From assembly GCA_964629225.1 (NCBI GenBank), contig CAZVQC010000001.1, positions 1-64,000 on the forward strand: a stretch of DNA of 64,000 bases, in the 5' to 3' direction. This stretch comes from RUG14199 sp964629225. GTDB taxonomy: Bacteria > Bacillota > Clostridia > Oscillospirales > CAG-272. How positions within the stretch are numbered: the first letter of the stretch is position 1; every line of letters begins with the position of its first letter. The notes below the pieces were generated by a model, which searched no databases, had not been told where the DNA came from, and was given only the letters and a program-made list of their open reading frames with translations. Position numbers and translations under genes: made by a program. Shown here in pieces: positions 52,342 through 61,543 of the stretch.

Positions 52342-53292
52342 ATGAAGGATCATCGAAGTCGAAGGGACAGAAGGAGCGGTGCCGCAGCGGCGGTATTGGC
52401 GGGGGCTGTTGCCCTTCTTATTTCATCCTCTGCCTTTGTCGTCCGCACGGAGGCGGTGGCAGGTAGCGGTGCCGAGATATGTCAAAACGGGATAGCGGAG
52501 GATGCTCCCTTTTCGTATCCGGTCAATTGTCCCGATATCACGGTCATAGCCGACGGCGGTCTGCTTGAGGCGGAAAATCATGAGTCATCGGAAAAGCGGG
52601 AGATAAAAAGCATTACAAGGGATGGTACGGAGTATTATTTGCTGGCCGATGCCTTGGAGATATCCTTCGGTGAATCTGCTAAAGAGGGCGAGGTCGGAGG
52701 TGGGGGCTTCTTTGTGGGAGACGTGGCGGTGGGGGTGGATCCATCCTGCTTCTACGCTTTTTCAAACGGCAGATATTTTGCAGCCGAGGGGAATGCTGTT
52801 CTGTGCGACGGGGACTCCTATGTTACGGCAGAACTTTTGCGGACTCTTATCGGAGTCTCCGTAACGGAGGATGGAACGTTGGATATTGCGGATGCGGCTT
52901 TTCCGAAGGACGGTAGCGAATACTATGACGGAGACTCCGTCACATGGCTCTCAAGGATAATATCCGCAGAGAGCAGGGGCGAGAGTGTCATGGGAAAGGT
53001 GGCGGTGGGTAACGTGGTGCTCAATCGGGTACGAACTCCCGGATATCCGAACACTATCTACGGTGTCATTTTCGATTTTGAGCACGGTATCCAGTTCACT
53101 CCCGCCGCAAACGGCACCGTCTACAATGACCCGGACGGGGAGAGCATAGTGGCGGCGAAACTCTGCCTTGAGGGAGTCACCGTTTCGGAGGAGATACTCT
53201 ATTTCCTCAACCCGTCCACGGCAGACAACCATTGGGTGGTGAATAACCGCACCTACGTTACCACCATCGGAAGCCACGAATTCTATTCTTAA
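52342..53292 (+). CDS. SleB-type cell-wall (spore cortex) hydrolase
   Basis: 316 residues. A signal or anchor segment at about 12-34 (AAAAVLAGAVALLISSSAFV), a copper-amine-oxidase-like stalk domain at about 65-190, and a C-terminal SleB/CwlJ catalytic domain from residue 200 with LSRIISAESRGESVMGKVAV, NVVLNRVRTPGYPNTIYGVI and a final NHWVVNNRTYVTTIGSHEFY. The glutamate in ISAESRG is at the catalytic position. The family depolymerises cortex peptidoglycan during spore germination, though vegetative relatives exist. ATG 52342 with AGAGAGGAGA upstream. Confidence 0.88.
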   Translation: MKDHRSRRDRRSGAAAAVLAGAVALLISSSAFVVRTEAVAGSGAEICQNGIAEDAPFSYPVNCPDITVIADGGLLEAENHESSEKREIKSITRDGTEYYLLADALEISFGESAKEGEVGGGGFFVGDVAVGVDPSCFYAFSNGRYFAAEGNAVLCDGDSYVTAELLRTLIGVSVTEDGTLDIADAAFPKDGSEYYDGDSVTWLSRIISAESRGESVMGKVAVGNVVLNRVRTPGYPNTIYGVIFDFEHGIQFTPAANGTVYNDPDGESIVAAKLCLEGVTVSEEILYFLNPSTADNHWVVNNRTYVTTIGSHEFYS

Positions 53293-53300
53293 AGCAGATA

Positions 53301-53336
53301 AAAAAGGAGTTTGAAGATCTCTTCAAACTCCTTTTT
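53301..53336. terminator. Bidirectional terminator between convergent genes
   Basis: A perfect 17-base-pair inverted repeat centred at 53318-53319, with A and T runs at the ends, so it can act for the hydrolase gene and for the EamA gene on the other strand. Confidence 0.9.
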
Positions 53337-53438
53337 CAAGCGGTGCTTTTGCCCCGATCACGGCAACGTCTTTTTGCGCGGGGACGACCCTCCGTTCCTC
53401 GGATGGGAACAGGAGCCGAGGCTTTTTCGAGCGAAGCA

Positions 53439-53852
53439 TCATAGTACCGTAAGAAGGGTCCCCGCACCGATGAGGATGCATCCGAAAAGGGACTTTGCGG
53501 TGAATTTCTCATGGAGAAATACGAATGCCAAAACGAGGGTGATGACCACGCTTAATTTGTCCACCGGCACGACCTTTGATGCCTCTCCTATTTGAAGTGC
53601 CTTGTAGTAGCAGAGCCATGATGCTCCGGTGGCAAGGCCGGAAAGGAGCAAGAATATCCAACTCTTCTTGCCGATCGAGGAGATACCTCCCTGGGCTCCG
53701 GTCACAAACACCATCGCCCACGCCATGACGAGAACCACTCCCGTTCGGAGGGCTGTCGCAAGGTTTGAATTGACCCCGTCGATGCCCACCTTGGCAAGGA
53801 TCGATGTAAGTGCCGCAAATACTGCGGACAGTATCGCAAAAACGAACCACAT
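53439..53852 (-). CDS. Small EamA-family membrane transporter
   Basis: 137 residues with four or five membrane segments and one EamA domain (FVFAILSAVFAALTSILAKV, NLATALRTGVVLVMAWAMVF, LCYYKALQIGEASKVVPVDK, FLHEKFTAKSLFGCILIGAG). Half-size members probably dimerise. Of several near ATGs, 53852 has the right distance from AAAGGGAG. Confidence 0.88.
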   Translation of the reverse strand: MWFVFAILSAVFAALTSILAKVGIDGVNSNLATALRTGVVLVMAWAMVFVTGAQGGISSIGKKSWIFLLLSGLATGASWLCYYKALQIGEASKVVPVDKLSVVITLVLAFVFLHEKFTAKSLFGCILIGAGTLLTVL

Positions 53853-53916
53853 TATCATCATCTCCCTTTAGAGTGGCCGTAATTATTATTCCGTGTGAGG
53901 CGCGGCTTCAGCCGTG

Positions 53917-56901
53917 CTATTGCTCTTTTGTTTTTTTATCGTGCTTCCCGGTGCGGATGCTGAGGACAGAATATCCGAGAAGGGTGACGGCAACTACCGT
54001 CACTGCCGTCAATACCTCCTTGCTCTTGAATGCGGAGAGCTCGTCCCGATCAAGGGAGGTGAAGAGTTTCTCCGAAAAGGATCCGGGATCGGTACCCGCT
54101 GAGGCGGCACTTATCCTCAGGATATCGAAGGAGGTCTCTGCCTCATCCGTGAGCACTATCGCCATGTAATCGACGGTCTCTTTTATTTCTTTTTTCTCGA
54201 TGGGACAGCGAATGGAGACCGTTTCTCCCTTTGGTACGTCACAGCTGAATTCGTATCTCAGGTTGCCCTTTCCGAAGATGATCTTAACGGGGGCGGTGTC
54301 ACCCACTTCCCCGAAGGTGCCTATGCAGAGAGCGATGTCCACGTGATCTGCCGCAGAGAGGGATACCGGCTTGTCGAATTTGGAGTAGATGACGGCGCAG
54401 TCACCGCTTCCACTCCCCACCGTGGTGCGGAGGGCTCTTGAGCCGGATACGCCGCTCAATTCGGAGGCGGCTTTTGATATCTCGGTAGTAAGACCCGATG
54501 CACTGCCGCCGAAGACGAAGCCTCCGGTGGAGAATGAGTCTTTGAAGTTCCAAAGATCCACTCTGACCTCTCCGACGGACACGGGGGCCTCGACTGTCCC
54601 GTCGAAGCGGTGGTTCTGTCTTAGAGACGTTTCGGAAAAATCCATGTTTCTTACCGTGTAACAAAACTCCGTCTCATCGCAGTCGGTCTCGGTAAGAGAG
54701 ATGATCGCGGCACGTGCTCCGAGGGTCGTGGCAAGTTCCGTCAGAGATGATGCCACGTAGACTACCTCCGCAGATGAGGGAGCCTCCTTCGGCTGCCACA
54801 GAGACAGGTACCCGGACGGAGTGGCTCCGTTTCCTTGAGTGAGCTGAGTGTAGAGGCGGTAGGCTGAGTTCAGTCCTTTGATCGGCCCGTTTTCACATTC
54901 GTACATCACGTACCATTTGAAGGACCCCGTCTTTGTCAGTATCTGGGACAGTATCTCACTTACGAGAAGCGGATCTGCGGAGTATTCTCCCATGCCGCTC
55001 ACGGGGTCGAATGAGGTGTCCTCGATACCGGTGTCGCCGTAGATACAGCCGTCACCGAAGGGGACGATAACTATTGCGTTGGAGGTGTTCTCACGGGCTA
55101 TCACCGAGGTGAGGCGGAGAAGTTCCGCATAATTTTGGCAATAGTCGAAGATACCGTCGAAGTCACCGTAGTTGCAGAGGTAGGAATCTATCCTGCTTCC
55201 GAGGATGATGCCGGCAACGGTATTGTACCTTTCGGTGAGAAAGCTCAGCATAGCGCCGTAGATACCCGTGTTTTGTGGATCGGACAGATCAAAGGTCTTG
55301 TAGACGGCATTCGATCCGTTTTCCGCCGTGTTCAGTATCCTCAGGTAGACATAGAGTCCGCAGCTCAGTTGAAAATTCACGGCGGAGTCAAGCTTGCCGA
55401 CGTAGGAATTGTTGATGTAGTAGCTCTTCCCACCGTAGGAGTGGACACGTCCCCCGGAGGGATCCGAGGAGTAGAGCATTCCGATATCCACGTCCACCAC
55501 CGTCTGTCCGGTGTTTGAGCGGAAGGGAACGGAGGGGTCGTTGCTTTGGATGCCGATAACGGTGCCGGGCTTGACCTGAGTCGAGGAACTTTGGGTGGGG
55601 TAGACCCGGTCGGATATGGGGATGACGTTTTCCCCGTCAAGTATCGCCACACCGAATGAGTAGATGTAGGGGTCGTATCTTAATGAGGATATGTCGGCGG
55701 TTATCTCAAATACCGTGGAGATGTCGATGGTGGCGAGGACGTCGGTGGTGAGACGGTCGTTCATATCCACTGCGTAGACTCCCAGCTTCTTGCCTACGTG
55801 ATCCACGGCGGCGGAGGAGGTCAGCGTGCCGGATACGGTGACGGACTTTTCCGATGAGACCACCGTACAGTCGGTGATGCTTCCGAGTGCTCCGTTTGAG
55901 GGGGCGGAAAAGCCGTCCTCAAGCACTTCGAAGGATACGCTGCGGACCTTGAGAGCGGTGTCGCTCACCGCAACTGCGGAGAATGAGAGTCTGTATCCGC
56001 TGATGCTTTCGGAGGCGGGGAACATGAACGTGTAGGAGTTCTCATCCGGAAACAGTGTCAAAGTGGCAACGTCCGAATAGGAGTTCTTTTCCCGTTCAAA
56101 TATCGCAAGGGTCACCTTTCCGCTGTCGACACCCGATATGACCGCACGGACGGCGGTGCTTTTGCCGCCGGTGAGTTTTTTTGAAAGTTCCGCACTGAGG
56201 GTGGCTTTTCCGTCACCGGGATAGAGAGATATCCCATCATGCTCACGCACCGTGTCGATATCCGAGCTTAATGAGGATGCGGTGAACAGATCTCTGTAGG
56301 TGAAGCCGAAATTCTTATTTGCGAAAACGGAGGAGACACAGATACGGGTGGCATGACCGGGGGATGAAAACGAAAACGATATCTCGGTGATGCTGTCCGT
56401 CCCTTCGAAACCGTAGACCGGACAGACTACGGTGAAAACGTTGCCGAAGGTGATGCGGCCGGATGCGGTGAAGGTACCTTTCTTTGACTTCAGCGTGAGA
56501 GTCAAAGTCACGTCTTCCTCCGAGTCCCCCAAAACGAAGACTTGGAAAAACACCTCCTTTGCTCCGGCGGTATCCGGAAAGGTATCGTATTCTTTCGATG
56601 CAGTCACGTCAAGGGCGTTCCCGTCGGCACTGCCGGTAAGGAACAGTCCCGGCCTGCCCTTGAACCTTGAGTAGGAAACGCTGTAGTCTCTGCTTGAGGA
56701 GGTGAAAAGATCGCCGGAATATTCTTCGAAGGCGGTGTCGCTTTCGTTGAAGCCCTCCCCGTTTGCGAGTTCCGTATCAAGAATGCCGAGGATAGGCTCT
56801 GCGGCTTTCGATAAAAAGGACGGTGCAAGGGGGATGAGAGTTATCGCAAGGGCTACCGTGACGGCGGCAAAGCGCAAAAATGCCGTCAGCTTTGTTCTCA
56901 T
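53917..56901 (-). CDS. 994-residue secreted or surface-anchored protein
   Basis: Signal peptide at residues 1-33 and a membrane helix near the C-terminus (about 957-976) followed by a basic tail, so the bulk is extracytoplasmic. The N-terminal half is beta-rich with repeated jelly-roll-like segments. The middle (about residues 430-720) looks like a TIM-barrel of glycoside-hydrolase type (VVDVDIGMLYSSDP, CGLYVYLRILNTAENG, VAGIILGSRIDSY, then IVIVPFGDGC and KWYVMYECENGP). I think of the DUF5722-like group but cannot confirm it. The C-terminal part is another beta domain. AAGGAGGTG precedes the ATG. Confidence 0.7.
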   Translation of the reverse strand: MRTKLTAFLRFAAVTVALAITLIPLAPSFLSKAAEPILGILDTELANGEGFNESDTAFEEYSGDLFTSSSRDYSVSYSRFKGRPGLFLTGSADGNALDVTASKEYDTFPDTAGAKEVFFQVFVLGDSEEDVTLTLTLKSKKGTFTASGRITFGNVFTVVCPVYGFEGTDSITEISFSFSSPGHATRICVSSVFANKNFGFTYRDLFTASSLSSDIDTVREHDGISLYPGDGKATLSAELSKKLTGGKSTAVRAVISGVDSGKVTLAIFEREKNSYSDVATLTLFPDENSYTFMFPASESISGYRLSFSAVAVSDTALKVRSVSFEVLEDGFSAPSNGALGSITDCTVVSSEKSVTVSGTLTSSAAVDHVGKKLGVYAVDMNDRLTTDVLATIDISTVFEITADISSLRYDPYIYSFGVAILDGENVIPISDRVYPTQSSSTQVKPGTVIGIQSNDPSVPFRSNTGQTVVDVDIGMLYSSDPSGGRVHSYGGKSYYINNSYVGKLDSAVNFQLSCGLYVYLRILNTAENGSNAVYKTFDLSDPQNTGIYGAMLSFLTERYNTVAGIILGSRIDSYLCNYGDFDGIFDYCQNYAELLRLTSVIARENTSNAIVIVPFGDGCIYGDTGIEDTSFDPVSGMGEYSADPLLVSEILSQILTKTGSFKWYVMYECENGPIKGLNSAYRLYTQLTQGNGATPSGYLSLWQPKEAPSSAEVVYVASSLTELATTLGARAAIISLTETDCDETEFCYTVRNMDFSETSLRQNHRFDGTVEAPVSVGEVRVDLWNFKDSFSTGGFVFGGSASGLTTEISKAASELSGVSGSRALRTTVGSGSGDCAVIYSKFDKPVSLSAADHVDIALCIGTFGEVGDTAPVKIIFGKGNLRYEFSCDVPKGETVSIRCPIEKKEIKETVDYMAIVLTDEAETSFDILRISAASAGTDPGSFSEKLFTSLDRDELSAFKSKEVLTAVTVVAVTLLGYSVLSIRTGKHDKKTKEQ

Positions 56902-56937
56902 TGTCGGTGCACCTCCTTTTTTGACTTGTTTTTTCTT

Positions 56938-56966
56938 ATTGTATCATATTCCGACGGTTTTGTACA
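56938..56966 (-). promoter_or_regulatory. Sigma-A promoter of the 994-residue surface protein gene
   Basis: On the minus strand TGTACA (56966-56961) and TACAAT (56943-56938) with a 17-bp spacer and TG one base before the -10. Confidence 0.6.
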
Positions 56967-57151
56967 GTGGAAAAATGAAAGTCGGTGAAAAGCTCTTTCC
57001 TCTTTGAGGGCGAAGGTCTCATTCGGTCACCGCCGTTGTCGCTTCGTAGGAAAGATCACGGCGAGGGGCTCCTTTTTTCGGCGGTCGGTCGAGGCGGGGC
57101 AGCCCGCTATTTGCTTTTGTAACATCCCGCAGAGAAACTGCACCGGCACGG
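56967..57151. other. Divergent intergenic region
   Basis: Between the divergent promoters of the surface-protein and AlaX genes. No coding frame or structured element can be supported. Confidence 0.4.
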
Positions 57152-57180
57152 TTGCTTTCTCTCTTAAGCTGTGGTAAAAT
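57152..57180 (+). promoter_or_regulatory. Sigma-A promoter of the AlaX gene
   Basis: TTGCTT at 57152-57157 and TAAAAT at 57175-57180 with a 17-bp spacer. Confidence 0.7.
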
Positions 57181-57207
57181 TGAAAAGGTAATAGGGAGGA
57201 TAGTGAA

Positions 57208-58365
57208 ATGACAGAGAGACTTTTTGATGCGGATGCGATGCTTTCGGATTTTGATGCGGAGGTCCTTTCCTGCAATGAGGCAGAGGGGCGCTTTGAAACG
57301 GTGCTTGACAGGACGGCATTCTTTCCGGAGGGGGGAGGTCAGTCCTCCGACACCGGATGGGTGGACGGAAAGGAGATAACTCACGTTTTTGACAGTGACG
57401 GGGTGATATATCACGTGTCGGGGGAACCTATTGAGGTGGGAAAGAGAGTTTCGTGCCGAATAGAGTTTTCCGAGCGCTTCAGGAAGATGCAGAACCACAC
57501 CGGTGAGCACGTGTTTTCCGGCCTTGTCCATTCCATGTTCGGATATGATAACGTGGGATTCCATCTTTCCGATGAGTACATTCGGGTGGATTATGATGGA
57601 GCGCTGACGGGGAAAGACGTGCGTGCCCTTGAGGATGCCTCAAATTCTGCAATTGCGGAAAACAGAGCCGTCAAAGCATGGTATCCCGACAGGGAGGAGC
57701 TATCACGGCTTGAATACAGGAGCAAAAAGGAGCTTTCCGGCAATATCCGCATAGTGAGCGTGGAGGGAGTCGACGTCTGCGCCTGCTGTGCGCCCCACGT
57801 GGCACGTACCGGGGAGATCGGGATGCTCAAGGTAGTGGACTTTATGAATTACAAGGGAGGCACGAGACTCTTTGCGGTCTGCGGTGTCGATGCTTTGAGG
57901 CTCTTTCAAAAGGAGCACGGGATGTTGACGGAGATAGCAAATTCTCTTTCCGCATCGAGGGATGACGTTCCCGCCGCCTTTGAAAAAATGAGAGCGGAGG
58001 CGACAGCCCTTCGCCGCAAAAATACTGAACTTTTGAAGAAAACGGTCTCTGATACCGTGAAAAGGACTCGACCGAGCGAAGGGCCGCTTTGCTTTTTCCT
58101 TGAGGGGGCTGACGATGCTACCATGAGGATGCTTGCCAACGGTACGGTGTCGAAGTGCCCCATGACCGCAGTCTTTTCAAAGGACGGAGAAAGATACCGC
58201 TATATCATCGCATCGGAGAAGGTGGACCTTAAGGCGGCATCAAGAGACATAAATGCCGCCATTTCCGGCAAGGGAGGCGGCTCCCCAGTCATGATACAGG
58301 GCACCGCCCTTGCGACGGAGAGTGAGATACGAGAGTATTTTGAAAGCGGATGTGAAGCAAGATAA
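57208..58365 (+). CDS. AlaX-type alanyl-tRNA editing protein with DHHA1 domain
   Basis: 385 residues, free-standing relative of the AlaRS editing domain, which hydrolyses mischarged Ser- or Gly-tRNA(Ala). The metal site is complete: NHTGEHVFSG (two histidines) near residue 97 and CACCAPHVARTGEIG near residue 190 with Cys and His. The N-terminus has TAFFPEGGGQSSDTG. The region after residue 290 resembles a DHHA1 domain with the glycine-rich ISGKGGGSP. This is the long AlaX-L architecture. AGGGAGGATA precedes the ATG. Confidence 0.9.
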   Translation: MTERLFDADAMLSDFDAEVLSCNEAEGRFETVLDRTAFFPEGGGQSSDTGWVDGKEITHVFDSDGVIYHVSGEPIEVGKRVSCRIEFSERFRKMQNHTGEHVFSGLVHSMFGYDNVGFHLSDEYIRVDYDGALTGKDVRALEDASNSAIAENRAVKAWYPDREELSRLEYRSKKELSGNIRIVSVEGVDVCACCAPHVARTGEIGMLKVVDFMNYKGGTRLFAVCGVDALRLFQKEHGMLTEIANSLSASRDDVPAAFEKMRAEATALRRKNTELLKKTVSDTVKRTRPSEGPLCFFLEGADDATMRMLANGTVSKCPMTAVFSKDGERYRYIIASEKVDLKAASRDINAAISGKGGGSPVMIQGTALATESEIREYFESGCEAR

Positions 58366-58368
58366 CGG

Positions 58369-58398
58369 AAAAAAGCACGGCGGCAGCCGTGCTTTTTT
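58369..58398. terminator. Bidirectional terminator between AlaX and PotA-like genes
   Basis: AAAAAAGCACGGC-GGCA-GCCGTGCTTTTTT is a 13-base-pair perfect stem flanked by A and T runs, so it serves both convergent genes. Confidence 0.9.
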
Positions 58399-58411
58399 GA
58401 TAGGGAAAATA

Positions 58412-59989
58412 TTATTCCTCGGACTTTTTCATAAGATGGATGTCCTCCGGCTTGAATGCAAGCCCCACCTCGGTCCCCTCATAGTAGGGACGAGTGGCGG
58501 ACACCAGATACTCGTAGCCTTCCGTGGAGAAGGTGACGTCGTAGATGCCGGGCTTCATGTTCTCCGGGTCGAAATCGTACTTGACCTCGGTGATCTCCAC
58601 CTTTTCTCCGTCATCAAGGCTCCATGCGGAGGCGTTCGCCCACATTTCAAGGTCGGTGTCGAGGGCGATGCTCTCCTCGATATCCTCCACCTTTTTGAAG
58701 ATGTTCATGGCGTAGATCTCTTCTCTGTAGACCTTGCTTTCCACCCTGTTCTCCTGCTTTACCACGGCATTGACCGTGATGGACGTGCCGCGGGCGGTGG
58801 AGAAGGTGACCGGGTAGACACCGATCTCCTTTTTGATCTCGTGCTCTATCTCCTTGATGGAGACCGGCTCCTCCGTCTCGGAGTCCCATGCTTCCGCAGA
58901 GGCGAGGGTCTCAACGGTGATATCGTCAAGCTCGTCAATGTCGGAAAGGTCAAGAAGAAAATCGCTGGCGCTGATCTTTTCTCCTTCCTCGTCATTGACT
59001 ACGGGGCGGTCACGGGTGACTTGGAGTTTTATGGTGATGGACGTGCCCACTCTCGTTTCCACGACCATATCGTGGTGGACGCCCTTGAAGATATGTGATT
59101 TGACTACGCCCTTGAGCATTCCGTTCTCGCGGGGCACCACGTCAAGGTGTTCGGGACGGATGACCACATCCACCTTTTCACCCTTGGAAAAGCCTTCGGT
59201 GGAGCAGGCGAACCTCTTGTCCTCGAATATGACGGTACCCTCGTCGGCAACTACTCCGTCGATCATGTTGGTGGAGCCGATGAATCTTGCCACGAATTCA
59301 TTGGCGGGATGATCGTAGATCTCGTCGGGAGAGCCTACCTGCATAATGTTGCCGTCGTTCATGACGACTATCTTGTCGGACATGGTGAGGGCTTCCTCCT
59401 GATCGTGGGTGACGAAGATGAAGGTGATGCCCACCTCCTTCTGTATCCACATCAGTTCAAGCTGCATCTCTTTGCGAAGCTTGGCATCAAGAGCGGAAAG
59501 CGGCTCGTCAAGAAGTAGCACCTTAGGCTCATTGATGAGGGCACGTGCAATGGCGATACGCTGCTGCTGACCGCCGCTGAGCTGAGCGATCTTGCGGTTC
59601 TCGTAGCCATCAAGGCTGACCAGCTTCAGCATTCTTGCCACCTTTTGCTTGATGACGTCCTTGGGCTCTTTTTTTATCTTGAGACCGAACGCAATGTTCT
59701 CGTAGACGTTGAGGTGGGGGAAAAGTGCGTAGCGCTGGAATACCGTATTCAGCTCGCGCTTGTGGGGCGGAAGGTCGTCTATCTTTTCTCCGTCGAAAAG
59801 AACGGTGCCTTCGTCGGCATTTTCAAATCCTCCCAGGATCCGAAGCAGCGTAGTTTTTCCGCATCCCGAAGGACCGAGTAAAGTGACAAATTCATTTTCG
59901 TAGATGTCAAGGGAGACGTCCTTCAGAACCGGCTCTCCGTCGAAGGACTTGCAGACGTTTTTGAATTCTACAATCTTTTTGTTTTCCAA
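58412..59989 (-). CDS. PotA-like ABC ATPase with Ig-like insertion in the TOBE domain
   Basis: 525 residues against about 350-380 for ordinary PotA. Residues 1-240 are the ATPase of a spermidine/putrescine-type importer: Walker A GPSGCGKTT (39-47), ALFPHLNVYENIAFGL, signature LSGGQQQRIAIARAL, Walker B VLLLDEPLSALD. A TOBE domain starts near 275, is interrupted after about 340 by some 150 residues, and finishes with EVGLAFKPEDIHLM. The insertion holds two related beta-rich repeats, ending YPVTFSTARGTSITV and YDVTFSTEGYEYLV, like bacterial Ig domains of surface proteins. No permease or binding-protein gene is adjacent. Confidence 0.88.
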   Translation of the reverse strand: MENKKIVEFKNVCKSFDGEPVLKDVSLDIYENEFVTLLGPSGCGKTTLLRILGGFENADEGTVLFDGEKIDDLPPHKRELNTVFQRYALFPHLNVYENIAFGLKIKKEPKDVIKQKVARMLKLVSLDGYENRKIAQLSGGQQQRIAIARALINEPKVLLLDEPLSALDAKLRKEMQLELMWIQKEVGITFIFVTHDQEEALTMSDKIVVMNDGNIMQVGSPDEIYDHPANEFVARFIGSTNMIDGVVADEGTVIFEDKRFACSTEGFSKGEKVDVVIRPEHLDVVPRENGMLKGVVKSHIFKGVHHDMVVETRVGTSITIKLQVTRDRPVVNDEEGEKISASDFLLDLSDIDELDDITVETLASAEAWDSETEEPVSIKEIEHEIKKEIGVYPVTFSTARGTSITVNAVVKQENRVESKVYREEIYAMNIFKKVEDIEESIALDTDLEMWANASAWSLDDGEKVEITEVKYDFDPENMKPGIYDVTFSTEGYEYLVSATRPYYEGTEVGLAFKPEDIHLMKKSEE

Positions 59990-60083
59990 AGACCGTAGCC
60001 TCCTTTGTTACAAATTTGACAGCTTACCAAAAAAGCATTCCGCCGTGCGTTCAGGTCTTTTTTGTTGGACGTGACATAAGATG

Positions 60084-60112
60084 ATTATAATCGGTTTTTC
60101 CCGAAAGTGCAA
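60084..60112 (-). promoter_or_regulatory. Sigma-A promoter of the PotA-like gene
   Basis: On the minus strand TTGCAC (60112-60107) and TATAAT (60089-60084) with a 17-bp spacer. The leader is about 90 nt. Confidence 0.75.
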
Positions 60113-60229
60113 TACGTTTTGAGATTTTTGTCAAAAAGTATTTTATTATGGAAGGTTTTTTCTGGTGCGGGGGCTTGAAAAACGCCTTTCGGAAGAAATT
60201 GAAATGTTTTTTTGAGATGATCCATTCTG
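60113..60229. other. Intergenic region between divergent promoters
   Basis: No gene or structure can be supported between the PotA-like and nifS promoters. Confidence 0.4.
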
Positions 60230-60254
60230 CCTATTGACATAGTAGGTAAATAGG
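60230..60254 (+). promoter_or_regulatory. Operator candidate over the nifS promoter
   Basis: CCTATTGAC (60230-60238) and GTAAATAGG (60246-60254) form an inverted repeat with eight of nine matching positions and a seven-base centre. It covers the -35 element and most of the spacer, so a bound repressor would block RNA polymerase. The Rrf2 regulator in the same operon is the natural candidate. Confidence 0.6.
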
Positions 60255-60262
60255 TGTATAAT
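60234..60262 (+). promoter_or_regulatory. Consensus sigma-A promoter of the nifS-nifU-Rrf2 operon
   Basis: TTGACA at 60234-60239 and TATAAT at 60257-60262 with a 17-bp spacer, a full consensus match. Confidence 0.9.
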
Positions 60263-60342
60263 GAGGATGTAAAAGGGAAATGAACCAAAAGTATCAAGCA
60301 CGGATACGTCCCTTTTGATATGACACCGAAAGGATGATGATG

Positions 60343-61530
60343 ATGCAAGTCTATGCAGATAACGCCGCCACCACTAAGATGAGCAAGACGGCAATAGAAG
60401 CCATGCTGCCGTATTTTGATGGCGTGTACGGCAACCCCTCAAGCCTCTACTCCCTCGGACAGAGGGCAAAGGAAGCCCTTGAGGGAGCGAGAATGGAGAT
60501 AGCGGATATCTTGGGATGCGAGAGCCGAGAGATCTATTTTACCTCCGGAGGAAGCGAAGCGGATAACCAGGCGATAATATCCGCCTCAGAGCTCGGAAAA
60601 CGGCGAAATAAGCGGCATATCGTGTCCACGGCTATCGAACACCACGCCGTGCTCCACACCCTCAAAAAGCTGGAAAAAGAGGGCTTTGAGGTCACTTTGG
60701 TAAGCGTGGGAGAGAGCGGCACGGTGAAAGCGGAGGACGTGATCTCGGCAATACGGGACGACACCTGTCTTGTCACCGTCATGTACGCAAATAATGAGAT
60801 AGGTACTCTGCAGCCGGTGGATGAGATCGCCGCCGCCTGCCGAGAGAGGGGAGTTTTGTTCCATACGGATGCAGTCCAAGCGGCAGGGCACGTGAGGATC
60901 GACGTAAAAGCGGAAAACATCGATATGCTGTCCCTGTCCGCCCATAAGTTCCACGGCCCGAAGGGGGCGGGAGTGCTCTACGCAAGGCGTGGCATCACCC
61001 TTTCGAACGTGATAGAGGGCGGCGCTCAGGAGAGAGGCAAAAGAGGAGGCACCGAAAACGTGGCGGCTATATGCTCCATGGCGGCAGCTCTGAAGGAAGC
61101 CGTAAGTCGGATAGATGAAAACGGAGAAAAGGTGAAAAAACTCAGGGACCGCCTCATTGACGGCCTGTCAAAGATACCCCACAGCGCACTTAACGGAGAT
61201 AGGGAAAAAAGGCTTTTAGGAAACGTGAACTTCTGCTTTGAGGGGATAGAGGGGGAGTCGCTGCTTCTGATGCTGGATGCCAAGGGCATCTTTGCTTCCT
61301 CCGGCTCCGCCTGCACCTCCGGCTCTCTTGACCCAAGCCACGTGCTCCTCGCCATCGGAAGACCTCACGAAGTGGCACACGGGTCCCTTAGGCTTTCCCT
61401 GTCTGAGGAGAATACCGATGAGGACGTGGACTATATCTTGGATGCCGTCCCGCAGGTCGTGGAATACCTCAGGAATATGTCCCCCATGTGGAAGGACCTC
61501 TTGGCGGGAAAACGCAAATTCATTCTTTGA
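60343..61530 (+). CDS. Cysteine desulfurase (NifS/IscS-like)
   Basis: 395 residues; PLP enzyme that takes sulfur from cysteine for iron-sulfur cluster assembly. It has VYADNAATTKMS, the fingerprint TSGGSEADNQAI, HTDAVQAAGH, the PLP lysine in SAHKFHGPKG, and the catalytic cysteine in SSGSACTSGS near residue 325. Four ATGs in a row (60334, 60337, 60340, 60343) follow AAAGG; the last two have suitable spacing. Next gene begins 13 bp after the stop. Confidence 0.95.
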   Translation: MQVYADNAATTKMSKTAIEAMLPYFDGVYGNPSSLYSLGQRAKEALEGARMEIADILGCESREIYFTSGGSEADNQAIISASELGKRRNKRHIVSTAIEHHAVLHTLKKLEKEGFEVTLVSVGESGTVKAEDVISAIRDDTCLVTVMYANNEIGTLQPVDEIAAACRERGVLFHTDAVQAAGHVRIDVKAENIDMLSLSAHKFHGPKGAGVLYARRGITLSNVIEGGAQERGKRGGTENVAAICSMAAALKEAVSRIDENGEKVKKLRDRLIDGLSKIPHSALNGDREKRLLGNVNFCFEGIEGESLLLMLDAKGIFASSGSACTSGSLDPSHVLLAIGRPHEVAHGSLRLSLSEENTDEDVDYILDAVPQVVEYLRNMSPMWKDLLAGKRKFIL

Positions 61531-61543
61531 AAGGAAAAATAAT

